DNA of 64,000 nt from Ectobacillus funiculus. Lineage in GTDB: Bacteria > Bacillota > Bacilli > Bacillales > Bacillaceae_G. Made by a program: the position numbers and the translations under genes. This document shows, in pieces, positions 49,305-59,236 of the stretch (position 1 is its first letter; every line of letters begins with the position of its first letter). The notes beneath the pieces are model-generated. The model searched no databases, was not told the origin of the DNA, and saw nothing but the letters and a program-made list of their open reading frames with translations. Location of the stretch: the NCBI RefSeq assembly GCF_004138295.1, contig NZ_SCFM01000013.1, positions 124,001 to 188,000 on the forward strand, given 5' to 3'.

Positions 49305-51707
49305 ATGAGTAAACAACGTCTCGTTATGATCGGCAACGGAATGGCCGGTATCCGCTGTATCGAAGAAATTTTAAAACGAAATCCAGAGAAATTTGAAATT
49401 ACGGTATTTGGTGATGAGCCATATCCTAACTATAATCGTATTGCTTTATCCAATGTGCTGCAGGGCAAAACAACACAAGCTGAAATAGTGATGAATGACT
49501 GGAGCTGGTATAAAGAAAATAATATTACTTTATACACAAACGAAAAAGTAACCCATATCGATAGGGGAGCCAAATTTGTTCGTACAGAAAATCATCGCAC
49601 GGTCGAGTATGACAAGCTCCTCATTGCAACAGGGTCTTCTGCATTCATTTTACCTGTTCCAGGGCATGCTCTTTTAGGTGTAACAGGATTCCGTACGATT
49701 GATGATTGCAATATGATGATGGAAACCGCGAAAGAATATAAAAAAGCAGTTGTAATTGGCGGCGGCTTACTTGGATTGGAAGCGGCACGCGGTCTATTGA
49801 ACATGGGTATGGAGGTAGAGGTTGTTCATCTTATGCCGAATTTGATGGAACAGCAGCTTGATGCGCCTGCGGGAGCGTTATTAAAGCGCGATTTAGAAGC
49901 GCAGGGCATGCGGTTTTTGATGGAACAGCAAACGGCGGAAATTATTGGCGAGAATCGTGTACAAGGCATTCGCTTTAAGGACGGTTCTGAAACAGCCTGC
50001 GATCTAGTTGTAATGGCGGTCGGTATTCGCCCGAATGTATTGCTTGCGAAGGAAGCAGGATTAGAAGTAAATCGCGGTATTGTTGTAAATGACTTTATGC
50101 AAACAGCGGATCTTTCCATATATGCGGTGGGAGAATGTGCAGAGCATAATGGAAATGTGTATGGTCTTGTTGCTCCATTGTATGAACAAGGAGCTGTGCT
50201 TGCTGAACATATATGCGATCTGGCAACGGAAGGCTATACAGGAAGCTTGCTCTCTACACAATTAAAGGTATCAGGCTGTGACTTGTTTTCTGCCGGACAA
50301 ATTCATGAGGACGAGGCAACAAAAGCGATTACGGCGCATGACGGTGTAGCAGGGACCTATAAAAAGGTACTGATTCGTGACAACAAAATCGTTGGTATTG
50401 TCTTGTACGGTGATGTATCAGATAGCAACCGTTTGTTCCGCTTACTAAAGCAGAAAGCAGATGTTAGCGAATATACACCTGCCTCTATTCTTCATAAGGG
50501 AGCAGACGAAGGCGATGAAAATCTTGTTGCTTCCATGGGACCAGAGGAGACAATTTGCGGCTGTAACGGTGTAACAAAAGGAGCAATTGTACAGGCTATT
50601 TTAGAGCAAGACTTAAAAACATTCGAAGAAGTGAAAACATGCACAAAAGCAGGCGGTTCCTGCGGAAAATGTAAGCCTCTTGTTGTCGGAGTACTAGAGC
50701 ATACACTAGGTGGCGCAATTCAGGAGGAAAAGGCGGGCATTTGTGAATGTACCACATTATCTCGCGATGAGCTTACTGAGGAAATTCGCACAAAAGGCTT
50801 AAAAACAGCAAAAGAGGTGCGTTATGTACTTGGCTGGAAGCATGAAGAAGGCTGCGTAAAATGCCGTCCTGCGTTAAACTACTATTTAGGTATGATTTGG
50901 CCAAAGGAATATGCAGACGAAAAACAATCTCGTCTTGTAAACGAGCGGATGCATGCAAATATTCAAAAAGACGGAACATACTCAGTTATCCCGCGTATGT
51001 ATGGCGGTGTTACAGACGTACAGCAATTGAAAAAACTTGTAGAAGTGGCTGAGAAGTATGAAGTACCTTTAATTAAATTGACAGGCGGTCAGCGCATCGG
51101 CTTATATGGCATTAAGAAGGAGGATTTACCAAGCGTCTGGGAGGATCTTGAAATGCCATCTGGATATGCGTACGGCAAGACCCTTCGTACAGTGAAAACT
51201 TGTGTAGGTGCAGCATTTTGCCGATTCGGTACACAAGATTCCATGTCCCTCGGTATCGCACTTGAAAAGAAATTTGAGCGCATTGATACACCGCATAAAG
51301 TAAAAATGGGCGTATCCGCTTGTCCGCGCAGCTGCGTTGAATCTGGCGTAAAAGACTTTGGGGTAATTGGCGTTGAGAATGGCTTCCAAATTTACATTGG
51401 CGGAAATGGCGGAACAGAAGTTAAGGAAGCACAGCTATTATGCACAGTAAAAACAGATGAGGAAGTGCTTCGTTTAGCGGCAGCTTTTGTTCAATATTAT
51501 CGTGAAACAGGTGTGTACTTAGAACGTACAGCTCCTTGGGTCGAGCGTATGGGCTTTGAACATGTTAAAGAAACTATGATGGACGAAGTGAAAGTGAACG
51601 AGCTGAATGAGCGCTTTGAAACGGCCATCGCAAAGTATCGTGAGCCATGGGAAGAAGTGCTGCAAACACCTCAACTGCGCGCAATGTACGAAGTAAAGCA
51701 CGTATAA
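49305..51707 (+). CDS. nirB: NADH-dependent assimilatory/dissimilatory nitrite reductase large subunit
   Basis: An 800-residue flavo-iron-sulfur-siroheme enzyme reducing nitrite to ammonia. N-terminal FAD/NAD(H) domains (GNGMAGIRCIEEIL; VVIGGGLLGLEAARGL) are followed by a BFD-like 2Fe-2S domain (CGCNGVTKGAI, CTKAGGSCGKCKPL) and a second Cys-rich repeat (CECTTLSRDE, EGCVKCRPALNYY). The siroheme/4Fe-4S domain has CVGAAFCRFG and SACPRSC. The length equals that of B. subtilis NasD. The ATG at 49305 follows AGAAGGA. First gene of nirB-nirD-cobA. Confidence 0.96.
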   Translation: MSKQRLVMIGNGMAGIRCIEEILKRNPEKFEITVFGDEPYPNYNRIALSNVLQGKTTQAEIVMNDWSWYKENNITLYTNEKVTHIDRGAKFVRTENHRTVEYDKLLIATGSSAFILPVPGHALLGVTGFRTIDDCNMMMETAKEYKKAVVIGGGLLGLEAARGLLNMGMEVEVVHLMPNLMEQQLDAPAGALLKRDLEAQGMRFLMEQQTAEIIGENRVQGIRFKDGSETACDLVVMAVGIRPNVLLAKEAGLEVNRGIVVNDFMQTADLSIYAVGECAEHNGNVYGLVAPLYEQGAVLAEHICDLATEGYTGSLLSTQLKVSGCDLFSAGQIHEDEATKAITAHDGVAGTYKKVLIRDNKIVGIVLYGDVSDSNRLFRLLKQKADVSEYTPASILHKGADEGDENLVASMGPEETICGCNGVTKGAIVQAILEQDLKTFEEVKTCTKAGGSCGKCKPLVVGVLEHTLGGAIQEEKAGICECTTLSRDELTEEIRTKGLKTAKEVRYVLGWKHEEGCVKCRPALNYYLGMIWPKEYADEKQSRLVNERMHANIQKDGTYSVIPRMYGGVTDVQQLKKLVEVAEKYEVPLIKLTGGQRIGLYGIKKEDLPSVWEDLEMPSGYAYGKTLRTVKTCVGAAFCRFGTQDSMSLGIALEKKFERIDTPHKVKMGVSACPRSCVESGVKDFGVIGVENGFQIYIGGNGGTEVKEAQLLCTVKTDEEVLRLAAAFVQYYRETGVYLERTAPWVERMGFEHVKETMMDEVKVNELNERFETAIAKYREPWEEVLQTPQLRAMYEVKHV

Positions 51708-51746
51708 AGGAAATGGGGAAACACTAGAATTTTTAGTTATCAAAAA

Positions 51747-51767
51747 GGCGGGGGAGATTCCCCCGCT
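51747..51767 (+). other. GC-rich hairpin between nirB and nirD
   Basis: GCGGGGG-AGATT-CCCCCGC, a 7-bp stem without a T tract, 29 nt before the nirD start. Possible mRNA processing or stabilising element. Confidence 0.6.
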
Positions 51768-51795
51768 AATAGATAGGGAGAGGGAGAGGAAGAAC

Positions 51796-52116
51796 ATGAC
51801 CACACAGACGCCAAAGAAAGTAAAAGTGATAGAGCTTGAACATTTGCCAATGCAAATTGGTCAAGAGGTAAACATTGAAGGCAAATCGATTGCATTGTTT
51901 CGCCTGAGCAGTGGAGATGTAAGGGCAGTGAGCAATGTATGCCCTCATAAAAATGGACCATTGACAGAAGGTGTTGTGTCAGGAGAGTACGTGTTTTGCG
52001 CGCTGCATAACTGGAAAATCTCTCTCGTTACCGGAGAAGTGCAGAAGCCAGATGACGGCTGTATACAAACATACGAAACAGAAGTAAAAGACGGGTACGT
52101 ATATATTACAGTGTAA
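51796..52116 (+). CDS. nirD: Nitrite reductase small subunit (Rieske-like)
   Basis: A 106-residue Rieske-fold protein partnering NirB. Both cluster motifs are present, CPHKNGPLTEG and CALHNWKISL (CxH ... CxxH), so a 2Fe-2S centre can be bound, unlike the E. coli NirD. The start follows a purine-rich GGGAGAGGGAGAGG. Located 88 nt after nirB with a hairpin between, and 10 nt before cobA. Confidence 0.95.
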   Translation: MTTQTPKKVKVIELEHLPMQIGQEVNIEGKSIALFRLSSGDVRAVSNVCPHKNGPLTEGVVSGEYVFCALHNWKISLVTGEVQKPDDGCIQTYETEVKDGYVYITV

Positions 52117-52126
52117 GGAGGCTAAC

Positions 52127-53572
52127 ATGACAAAGCTTGTTGGAAAGGTGTATTTAATAGGAGCGGGACCAGGAGATGCGAAGCTTATCACAGAAAGAGG
52201 GAAGGAATGTCTGCAAAAGGCGGATGTCATTTTATACGATCGCCTCGTCAACCCGCGCCTGCTGGAGTATGCAAGCAGCGATTGCGAATTTGTATATTGC
52301 GGCAAATTGCCAAAAAGACATATTATGAGGCAGGAACAAATTAATCAAGCGCTTGTGCAGCATGCACTAGAAGGAAAGACGGTCGTTCGCCTAAAAGGCG
52401 GCGACCCTTCCGTGTTTGGACGTGTCGGCGAAGAAGCAGCAGAATTGGCTGAGCATGGTATTTTATATGAAATGATCCCAGGCGTCACCTCAAGCATCGC
52501 AGCAGCGGCCTACGCGGGGATTCCGGTGACGCACCGCGAGTATAGCAATACCTTCACAATTGCGACAGGTCATTCAAAAGGGGAGCTGGAGCTCGATTTT
52601 ACAGCGCTTGCCAAAAGTAAAACATGTGCATTTTATATGGGAATTCAAAACTTGCCGTTTATTTGCGAACAGCTCATCGCAAACGGAAGAGGTGAAAGCA
52701 CACCTGTTGCGGTAATTGAATGGGGAACGACAGGCAGACAAAAGACGGCAACAGGGACGCTGCGGACAATCGTACAAGCGGTGCAGGAAAGTGAAATCGC
52801 CAATCCTGCGATGACCGTTGTAGGAGAAGCTGTGCAGCTTCGAGGGCGGCTTGCCTGGTTTGAACGAAAGCCCTATTACGGAAAACGTGTGTTGATTGCG
52901 AAATCATCGGCTCAGCAGAGCGGCATTGCCGGGTATTTAGCAGAAAGCGGGGCCGAGGTTTGGGAAATTCCACATTTTAAGAAAGAAACCTTGCCATTTT
53001 CTAAAGAAGAGCTAGCAGCGGCATTTCAGGCGGAGCGTCTTGTGTTTACTGCGAATGAAAGTGCAGCCCTATTTATGGAAGCCATTGTCCAGGCTGGTTA
53101 TGATGTACGTGACCTTCCGCGCCAGATCCAAGGTGTTTCCGAAAAGTCAAGAGCAGAGCTTAATCAATTTGGAGTTCAAGCGCAGGAGGCAATATTATCT
53201 TCATGCCGTACAATTTATATCGGGCGTGTCCTGTCTGACACAGAACGCGAAGCCTTATTTGCAGCGTATGGCTGCGGCAAGATGCTATATACGCATGAGA
53301 TTAAGCAGGATGTGCGCTTTCATGAGGTCACAGAGCGGCTATGGACTGAGTTTTCATGGGATACAGTATTATTTCCAAACCAAGCGGCTATCGCAGCCTT
53401 TATGGGGGAAATGGGCCGTTTAGGCGTTAGTGAGGATATATTAGCGTTGCGCTATGCTTACTTAGGGGAACGGACCGGGAAGGCTGCTCGTACATACGGC
53501 TTTATGAACCTCGATGAGCAGCTGCAGGAAATGCTCTCATCACGGGAATGGAAAAATAGAACAATATCGTAA
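52127..53572 (+). CDS. cobA: Uroporphyrinogen-III C-methyltransferase fused to a HemD-like domain
   Basis: A 481-residue fusion like B. subtilis NasF. Residues 1-245 are the SAM-dependent methyltransferase (VYLIGAGPGDAKLITERGKECLQKADVILYDRLV, VVRLKGGDPSVFGRVGEEA, YAGIPVTHR) that makes precorrin-2 for siroheme. Residues about 255-475 resemble uroporphyrinogen-III synthase (HemD), though catalytic competence is unclear. It supplies siroheme to NirB in the same operon. AAGGAGG precedes the ATG. The terminator shares its hairpin core with the dispersed repeat. Confidence 0.93.
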   Translation: MTKLVGKVYLIGAGPGDAKLITERGKECLQKADVILYDRLVNPRLLEYASSDCEFVYCGKLPKRHIMRQEQINQALVQHALEGKTVVRLKGGDPSVFGRVGEEAAELAEHGILYEMIPGVTSSIAAAAYAGIPVTHREYSNTFTIATGHSKGELELDFTALAKSKTCAFYMGIQNLPFICEQLIANGRGESTPVAVIEWGTTGRQKTATGTLRTIVQAVQESEIANPAMTVVGEAVQLRGRLAWFERKPYYGKRVLIAKSSAQQSGIAGYLAESGAEVWEIPHFKKETLPFSKEELAAAFQAERLVFTANESAALFMEAIVQAGYDVRDLPRQIQGVSEKSRAELNQFGVQAQEAILSSCRTIYIGRVLSDTEREALFAAYGCGKMLYTHEIKQDVRFHEVTERLWTEFSWDTVLFPNQAAIAAFMGEMGRLGVSEDILALRYAYLGERTGKAARTYGFMNLDEQLQEMLSSREWKNRTIS

Positions 53573-53600
53573 AGAAAACTCGCCGACTGGCGAGTTTTTT
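53570..53600 (+). terminator. Terminator of nirB-nirD-cobA (repeat-type hairpin)
   Basis: AAAGAAAACTCGCC-GACT-GGCGAGTTTTTT overlaps the stop codon. Third example of the repeat's hairpin standing alone. Confidence 0.88.
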
Positions 53601-53735
53601 GCATATATCTTTGTATATTGGCTGCGGCATTCTATCATACTACGAAATCAGTTCCTTTATACAGAAACGGAAGCTCTTGTATAATACATAGGGATGATCA
53701 ACACATATAACGATATTTTGATTGGAGAGATTTAT

Positions 53736-55370
53736 ATGCAGCATACAACAGAGAAATGGCAGTCAAGAGAGGGCTTTTGGAGTCTTGTAAAAGAGCTTAT
53801 TCGCTGCGGGAGTATTACCGGGTCAGAGCAAGAGGTACAAATCGCACATTATATTGCGGACACTCTGCGGACGCTTCCTTATTTCGAGCAGCATCCAGAT
53901 GCTGTGCGGCTTCATCCAACGGCAGATAATCGCCTTGTGGTCACAGCTCTTGCTAAAAAAGAGGGAGCAACACAGACTGTTATTTTATTAAATCATTTTG
54001 ATGTAGTGAATATCGATGATTATGGCAGATGGAAGCACCTTGCTTTTCAGCCTGATGAACTAACAAAGCAGTTTTATGAAAATAAACATCTTCTTCCGGC
54101 CGATGCAGTAAAGGATATGGAAAGTGGTGAATGGCTGTTTGGAAGAGGAACGATGGATATGAAGTGCGGAATCGCTGTTGGAATGATGATGCTAGAGCGT
54201 GCGACCCGAGGAGCCTTCGATGGCAATGTGCTCATGCTCTCTGTTTGCGATGAAGAAGTAAACTCAGCAGGAATGATTGCAGCTGTGCCTATCTTACTGC
54301 AATTGGCAGAGGAGCACGGCTTAACCTATACAGCCTGCGTGAATGCTGAACCGATGTTTGCTCGTTATCCAGGAGACAATGCAAAATATATCTATACGGG
54401 GTCGTTAGGGAAGGTATTACCAGGCCTTTTTTGCTGTGGAAAGGAGTCTCATGTCGGAGAACCGCTGGCGGGATTAAATGCTAATTTAATGGTATCGCAT
54501 GTGACATGCGAGATGGAGTTAAATGTAGGCTTTTGCGAGCAATATGGAGATGAAATAACACATCCACCGACAAGCCTGCAGCAATATGATTTAAAACAAG
54601 GTTATTCCGTGCAAACGCCGCATAAAGCAGTTGCACTTTTTAATTTATTTTTAATGGAAAGGCCACTTGAAGAGGTTGTAGCCTTGCTGTTGCAAACAGC
54701 CAAATCGGCTGCGGCCAATATTGAGCAAACATACCGAACGCAGGCAGCAAGATTCGCAGCGCTGCAGCAGTCCAATCCGCTCGATATTCATATAGAGGTG
54801 CTAACATTCGAAGAATTGCTTGCATACGCTAAGGAGCACCATGGAACCCAAGCGGTTGAGCAGATCGAGCGCAACGTACTTCAAACGAGACAAGCAGGGG
54901 AAGATGAGCGGGATGTTGTTATTCGATTTATCCATGATCTCACATCGTTATGCAACGAAAAAGGGCCAATGATTGTATTGTTCTTTGCCCCTCCTTATTA
55001 TCCGGCTGTCAGTTCAAAACGAAATACAGCGGTCCACACTGCTGTAAAAGACGTAATTAACCATGCCTCAGAGCAGCATGGCATTGACTTGCAGCAGCTT
55101 GAATATTTTACCGGCTTATGCGACTTAAGCTACATTGGGCCGCAGACGTCCATTTCTTCGATAGCTGCACTTACCGAAAACATGCCGCTTTGGGAACGAG
55201 TCTATGAACTGCCTCTTCGTGAAATGGCACAACTGCAGATTCCTGTAATCAACATCGGGCCAGTCGGAAAAGATGCGCACAAATGGACAGAACGACTAAA
55301 CATTGCCTATGCAGAGGGACCGCTGCCTCAGCTTATGCATCATACAATAGAAAAGCTCTTAGCAAACTAA
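53736..55370 (+). CDS. rocB: RocB-type M20 family peptidase (arginine degradation protein)
   Basis: A 544-residue M20/M28-type metallopeptidase homologue. Metal ligand regions are LLNHFDVVN and GRGTMDMKCGIAVG (His and Asp), VCDEEVNSAG (catalytic Glu) and a later NIGPVGKDAHKWTERL. The length and ends match RocB of B. subtilis, encoded in the arginine catabolic roc regulon but of undefined reaction. Here it stands alone, without rocA, rocC or rocD beside it. The ATG at 53736 follows GGAGAGA by 7 nt. Confidence 0.88.
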   Translation: MQHTTEKWQSREGFWSLVKELIRCGSITGSEQEVQIAHYIADTLRTLPYFEQHPDAVRLHPTADNRLVVTALAKKEGATQTVILLNHFDVVNIDDYGRWKHLAFQPDELTKQFYENKHLLPADAVKDMESGEWLFGRGTMDMKCGIAVGMMMLERATRGAFDGNVLMLSVCDEEVNSAGMIAAVPILLQLAEEHGLTYTACVNAEPMFARYPGDNAKYIYTGSLGKVLPGLFCCGKESHVGEPLAGLNANLMVSHVTCEMELNVGFCEQYGDEITHPPTSLQQYDLKQGYSVQTPHKAVALFNLFLMERPLEEVVALLLQTAKSAAANIEQTYRTQAARFAALQQSNPLDIHIEVLTFEELLAYAKEHHGTQAVEQIERNVLQTRQAGEDERDVVIRFIHDLTSLCNEKGPMIVLFFAPPYYPAVSSKRNTAVHTAVKDVINHASEQHGIDLQQLEYFTGLCDLSYIGPQTSISSIAALTENMPLWERVYELPLREMAQLQIPVINIGPVGKDAHKWTERLNIAYAEGPLPQLMHHTIEKLLAN

Positions 55371-55400
55371 CAAAAAGAGACCATCTCGGTCTCTTTTATT
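55369..55400. terminator. Bidirectional terminator
   Basis: AAAAGAGACC-ATCTC-GGTCTCTTTT lies between rocB and the convergent 60-aa gene. Confidence 0.88.
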
Positions 55401-55581
55401 AGTTAATAATGACTTCTACTTTAAAGTTTCCGCCCTTTTTTACATATTTAATATCGGCAACAGTTCGAACTTGATTGACAATTTCCACCTTTTCTCCAAT
55501 GCGTGGAACAACCGGTACATTATCCCAAAAGCCAAGTAAATCTGCCTCTTTTTTATCCTTTTCATAAAACCAAATTTTCAT
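55399..55581 (-). CDS. Hypothetical small protein (60 aa)
   Basis: A 60-residue beta-rich protein (MKIWFYEKDKKEADLLGFWD, VPRIGEKVEIVNQVRTVADIKYV) with an SH3-like look. AAAGGAG lies 6-7 nt before the ATG. No family recognised. Confidence 0.7.
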   Translation of the reverse strand: MKIWFYEKDKKEADLLGFWDNVPVVPRIGEKVEIVNQVRTVADIKYVKKGGNFKVEVIIN

Positions 55582-55815
55582 ATGTGTTCTCCTTTCGAAA
55601 ACCTTGGGTACATTTTTATTCATAATATAACATATTTATTCTTGATTGTGTATATTCTAAATATTTTTTCTTTTTGCTTTTATTGGAAAAATGTAATAGC
55701 TCTTAATCTTGCTCTAAGCTGTGCACTTTCAGAAATCTTTCTTTTCTCATATCAAAACATGGAAGCTTGTATTATGATAGTATTAGGAGATGTGAGAAGC
55801 AGAAAGGAGAGCTCA

Positions 55816-56022
55816 ATGACAGTACAGATTGATTGTGACATATGGGATGAGCTAAAGCTTTTATATAAAAAGGTTACAGAATGGGAAAAGAAGATCGAGG
55901 AAAAGCTTGGAGACTGCCCCTTCTGGGCTTGGCTCAAACATTTCGTGTATGTGTCGTTTATCATCACCCCTGCGCTCATTCTTTTACTTACATTAGGACT
56001 CATAATCAATAAAAGTGATTGA
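55816..56022 (+). CDS. Small membrane protein with coiled-coil N-terminus (68 aa)
   Basis: A 68-residue protein. Residues 9-32 are a charged helix (WDELKLLYKKVTEWEKKIEEKL), then CPFWAWLKH, and residues 42-64 are one membrane span (YVSFIITPALILLLTLGLII). AAAGGAGAG precedes the ATG. The frame is open 78 codons upstream without support. No family recognised. Confidence 0.72.
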   Translation: MTVQIDCDIWDELKLLYKKVTEWEKKIEEKLGDCPFWAWLKHFVYVSFIITPALILLLTLGLIINKSD

Positions 56023-56150
56023 TACTAAGATAAGGAAAAGCTAAAGTTGTTTTGAAATGCTTTAGCTAGTCGGAATAGAGCTTGATAATAATCTACACGA
56101 GATGAAGTAAAAGGGCTTACATCTGAGATTCTTTTTAAGAAACATACATG

Positions 56151-56187
56151 CAAAAGCGTCGGGTTCATCCGACGCTTTTATTTTAAT
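56151..56187 (+). terminator. Terminator
   Basis: AAAAGCGTCGG-GTTCAT-CCGACGCTTTT followed by ATTTTAAT. Confidence 0.9.
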
Positions 56188-56204
56188 AATGAAGGAAATT
56201 TTCT

Positions 56205-56340
56205 TTTTTTACGCTGTGAGGATAAGTTTCCAGATAAAAGCGAATGTAACGTAGCAGAAAATTTAGGAATACAGTATAAGGGCAACTACGCCTCTGTCTT
56301 CGCCCAAGAGCAGAGCTCGCCAATCGGCGAGTTTTCTTTA
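56205..56340 (+). repeat. Dispersed repeat, first unit of a tandem pair
   Basis: Complete; the hairpin GCTCGCC-AATC-GGCGAG is perfect. Confidence 0.92.
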
Positions 56341-56474
56341 CACTGTAAGAAAGTATAAATTTCTAGCTAGAAGATAATTCGACGTAGCGAGAAATTTTAG
56401 GAATACAGTATAAGGGCAACTACGCCTCTGTCTTCGCCCAAGAGCAGGGCTTGCCAATCGGCGAGTTTTCTTTA
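56341..56474 (+). repeat. Dispersed repeat, second unit of a tandem pair
   Basis: Complete 134-bp unit, close to the array consensus, ending 16 bp before the stop of the convergent LD-carboxypeptidase gene. Confidence 0.92.
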
Positions 56475-56489
56475 TCGATTGGAACATAT

Positions 56490-57404
56490 TTATTGTACAC
56501 CGGACTCAAATGAAATCGTTTTCCCTATACCATCCATTGTGACCTGTACCCCAAGCGGAATTCCCTCGTTTGGTTTGCAATGTCCAATTGGAAAGCCGCT
56601 TAAAATCGGAATATTGTACGGTACAATATGATCATGGATAATCTCAGCAATCGTAAGTGAGCTAGCACGTGCGCTTGGATTGCAATTATGGAAATCTGCT
56701 GCGATCACACCAGCACACCGTTCAAACTTCCCTGCGAGCCGAAGTTGATTAAACATCCGGTCAAGACGATAGGGTTCTTCTCCGACATCCTCCAATAAAA
56801 GAATTTTTCCGGTTGTATCAATTTCGTAGGGTGTACCCATTGTACTTGTCAAAACAGTTACATTTCCCCCAATTATAGGTGCCGTAAACGAGTAAGAAAA
56901 TGATGGGTACGTATTTGTTTCTGCTGCTTGAAACTGTATGGTAGTGGGTGAAAAAAGCTGATGCAGGGAGGGAAATACGCTTTCCTCTTCATCTCGGCCA
57001 CCTTCCTCCATCATCGGTCCATGAAACGTTACAAGCTGCGCATATTGGATAAAAGCTGTATGAAGCGCTGTAATATCGCTATACCCCCAAAAGATTTTCG
57101 GATTTTGCCGGATAATAGAGAAGTCTAAACCTGGAAGAAACCGGGCACTCCCGTAGCCGCCACGAGCCGCAAACACAGCTTTTACCCTCGGGTCACAAAA
57201 TGCCTCATGTACATCCTGAAGTCTCATAGAATCGGTACCTGCTAAATAACCACGTTTTTTTTGCACGCTTTTTCCAACGCGAACAGAAAGGCCAAGTTTC
57301 TCTAATTTCATTACCATACGGTTTATAAAGCCTCTATCGGCTGGGCTAGCTGGGGCAATAATCATTACAGTATCACCGTACTGTAAAGCTGACGGTTTTC
57401 TCAA
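56490..57404 (-). CDS. LD-carboxypeptidase (S66 family, YkfA-like)
   Basis: A 304-residue serine peptidase of the LdcA/MccF family that removes terminal residues from murein peptides. The nucleophile motif is FWGYSDITALH, preceded by FAARGGYGSARFLPGLD. The catalytic Glu and His lie in LLLEDVGEEPYRLDRM and FPIGHCKPNEGIPLG. B. subtilis YkfA is encoded with peptide-recycling genes; here the gene is alone. The start is TTG, 7 nt after GGAGGGG. Confidence 0.92.
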   Translation of the reverse strand: MRKPSALQYGDTVMIIAPASPADRGFINRMVMKLEKLGLSVRVGKSVQKKRGYLAGTDSMRLQDVHEAFCDPRVKAVFAARGGYGSARFLPGLDFSIIRQNPKIFWGYSDITALHTAFIQYAQLVTFHGPMMEEGGRDEEESVFPSLHQLFSPTTIQFQAAETNTYPSFSYSFTAPIIGGNVTVLTSTMGTPYEIDTTGKILLLEDVGEEPYRLDRMFNQLRLAGKFERCAGVIAADFHNCNPSARASSLTIAEIIHDHIVPYNIPILSGFPIGHCKPNEGIPLGVQVTMDGIGKTISFESGVQ

Positions 57405-57595
57405 GAAATCCCCTCCTGAAATCTGTCATTTTGTAAAAGGGGAAAATTCCCTTCTCTTCAGTCTATTCAATTATTAAATAATTTTTCACGAGAAAAATAT
57501 TGAAGAAGAGCTGGATCATATAGCTTCATTTGCTCCTATGGCAAGAAGACGGAGTGCGTAGAAAGATACTATAACCGCTTAATCTTATAGGGATA
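57405..57595. other. Intergenic region
   Basis: Upstream region of the LD-carboxypeptidase gene; nothing further recognised. Confidence 0.35.
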
Positions 57596-57731
57596 AAGAA
57601 AACTCGCCGACTGGCGAGCCCTGCTCTTGAGCGAAGACAGAGGCGTAGCCCTACTTATACTGTATTCCTAAAATTTCCGACTACGCCGAATTCACTTCTA
57701 GCTGGAAATTTATACTTTCCTACAGTGTAAA
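57596..57731 (-). repeat. Dispersed intergenic repeat, minus copy
   Basis: Complete copy with intact hairpin (CTCGCC-GACT-GGCGAG), located directly downstream of the dlt operon terminator and oriented with it. Confidence 0.92.
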
Positions 57732-57762
57732 AAACCGTCTGGCTTATGCCAGACGGTTTTCT
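57731..57762. terminator. Terminator of dltXABCD
   Basis: AAAACCGTCTGGC-TTAT-GCCAGACGGTTTT, a 13-bp perfect stem ending at the dltD stop. Confidence 0.93.
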
Positions 57763-58937
57763 TACTGCTTACGATGAAATTCTGCTAATGCTTCGTCTAC
57801 ATACACCCAACCCTTCCAGCCGATGTGAAGGGTATCTTTTAGAAAGAATGGATTATATTCTTGGCTTGATAAATCAGCGACAGGAAAGCCGGATTTTTCA
57901 ATTTCGGTACGCACCTTTTCATAATATGCTTGACGACGTTCCTTTGGGAACCCAGCAAAGTCATACCAAGGACCATTAACTGGAATGGAAATAAACAATG
58001 CTTTTGTCTTTTCTTGCTTAAGCAAGTCCAAAATCAATTGTAAATCGTCGTATTCCGGGGACTCGGTATAAGATTCATTTGCTTTATAGCCTTTAAGCTT
58101 ACTAATCTTATCTGCAATATGCTTACGATAATACCGGTCATTAATCCAATATGGATTCGTTTTTGAGTCTGCTTCTCCAGTTCGCTCCGCACGTTTATTT
58201 AGAGCATTAAGAGGCAATGACCGCAAACGATGATCTATTTTAGGATTACGTGAATTTACTGCGAATAGAGACATGACAATATCCTTGCGTTCTAGAATAT
58301 TCCGATACACATAACCGAACGGTTTTACTGCCGCTGCTTTATATTTATGCTTTATATCGTGGTATACAATGCCTTCTAGCATCGTTGTTAACAGCTTATC
58401 ATTTCTGACAATATCAAACATGAGAAGCCGTTTGGCTGCTTTTTTCTTTAGCCTAGCCGAAAGCTCATCATTAAACACAAGCTCATATGCCTGCAGGGAA
58501 GAGTAGTTAGGTGCAAAATGCACCTCATTCAGCCCTTCTTTCGTAAACCACTGCGGTGATAAAATAAATACAAGCTCACGATTTTTTAAGTCATCCCCCA
58601 GCGCAGCAAAGCTTAAGAAATGCACAAAGCTTTGTGTACCGCCACGGCCAATTAAAAATGGCGTAAAGCCCTCTGGATTCACTTTAAAATAATTATACGG
58701 ATGATACACATCTAAGCGAGACAGCTCAGATGAACCGTACATCGGTAAATATTTATCATCCTCTAGCATTTGCTTTTGCAAAGCCAGTCCTTGAAATACA
58801 TTTGTACTCAAGGAGGCAGCTGCATCTTCCACCTTTTTATCGCTGATCAACGGGTACAGCCATTGTACGGGTATGAAGAGCATTGTGCAAAAAAGGGCGA
58901 ATGCCAGGAAGATTGGACCAAAGGTTGGTTGTTTCAT
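57762..58937 (-). CDS. dltD: D-alanyl transfer protein DltD
   Basis: A 391-residue protein with one N-terminal membrane anchor (residues 8-27) and an extracellular SGNH-like hydrolase domain. The nucleophile motif is [12 protein letters not shown] and the Asp/His motif is near [13 protein letters not shown]. It completes the transfer of D-alanine to teichoic acids, lowering surface negative charge and giving resistance to cationic peptides. Its ATG overlaps the dltC stop by 4 nt. Last gene of dltXABCD. Confidence 0.95.
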   Translation of the reverse strand: MKQPTFGPIFLAFALFCTMLFIPVQWLYPLISDKKVEDAAASLSTNVFQGLALQKQMLEDDKYLPMYGSSELSRLDVYHPYNYFKVNPEGFTPFLIGRGGTQSFVHFLSFAALGDDLKNRELVFILSPQWFTKEGLNEVHFAPNYSSLQAYELVFNDELSARLKKKAAKRLLMFDIVRNDKLLTTMLEGIVYHDIKHKYKAAAVKPFGYVYRNILERKDIVMSLFAVNSRNPKIDHRLRSLPLNALNKRAERTGEADSKTNPYWINDRYYRKHIADKISKLKGYKANESYTESPEYDDLQLILDLLKQEKTKALFISIPVNGPWYDFAGFPKERRQAYYEKVRTEIEKSGFPVADLSSQEYNPFFLKDTLHIGWKGWVYVDEALAEFHRKQ

Positions 58938-59173
58938 CGCATCTCCGCCAATTTATTAATAATCATATTCGGTGTTGCCCACTCATCGCGGTCAAAATCA
59001 GAAATAGAAACTTCCATTCCCAGGCGTTCTTGGATTTCAACTAGTAAGGACACTGTACCGAATGAGTCTAGAACTCCTTCTTCAAAAAGCTGTATATCCG
59101 GATTTTCTTTTACGATGTCATTTTGACATACTTCTTCCAAAATATCTAATACTTGCTCTCTTAAATCAGCCAT
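58934..59173 (-). CDS. dltC: D-alanyl carrier protein DltC
   Basis: A 79-residue acyl-carrier-type four-helix protein. Ser37 in VLDSFGT receives the phosphopantetheine arm that carries D-alanine activated by DltA. Overlaps dltD by 4 nt; a 63-nt gap separates it from dltB, longer than the other junctions of the operon. Confidence 0.96.
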   Translation of the reverse strand: MADLREQVLDILEEVCQNDIVKENPDIQLFEEGVLDSFGTVSLLVEIQERLGMEVSISDFDRDEWATPNMIINKLAEMR

Positions 59174-59236
59174 GTTTAGTTCTCCTCTTCTATGATTTCA
59201 TACATAATATTACCCCATCTCTGGCAAAAAGCAAGG

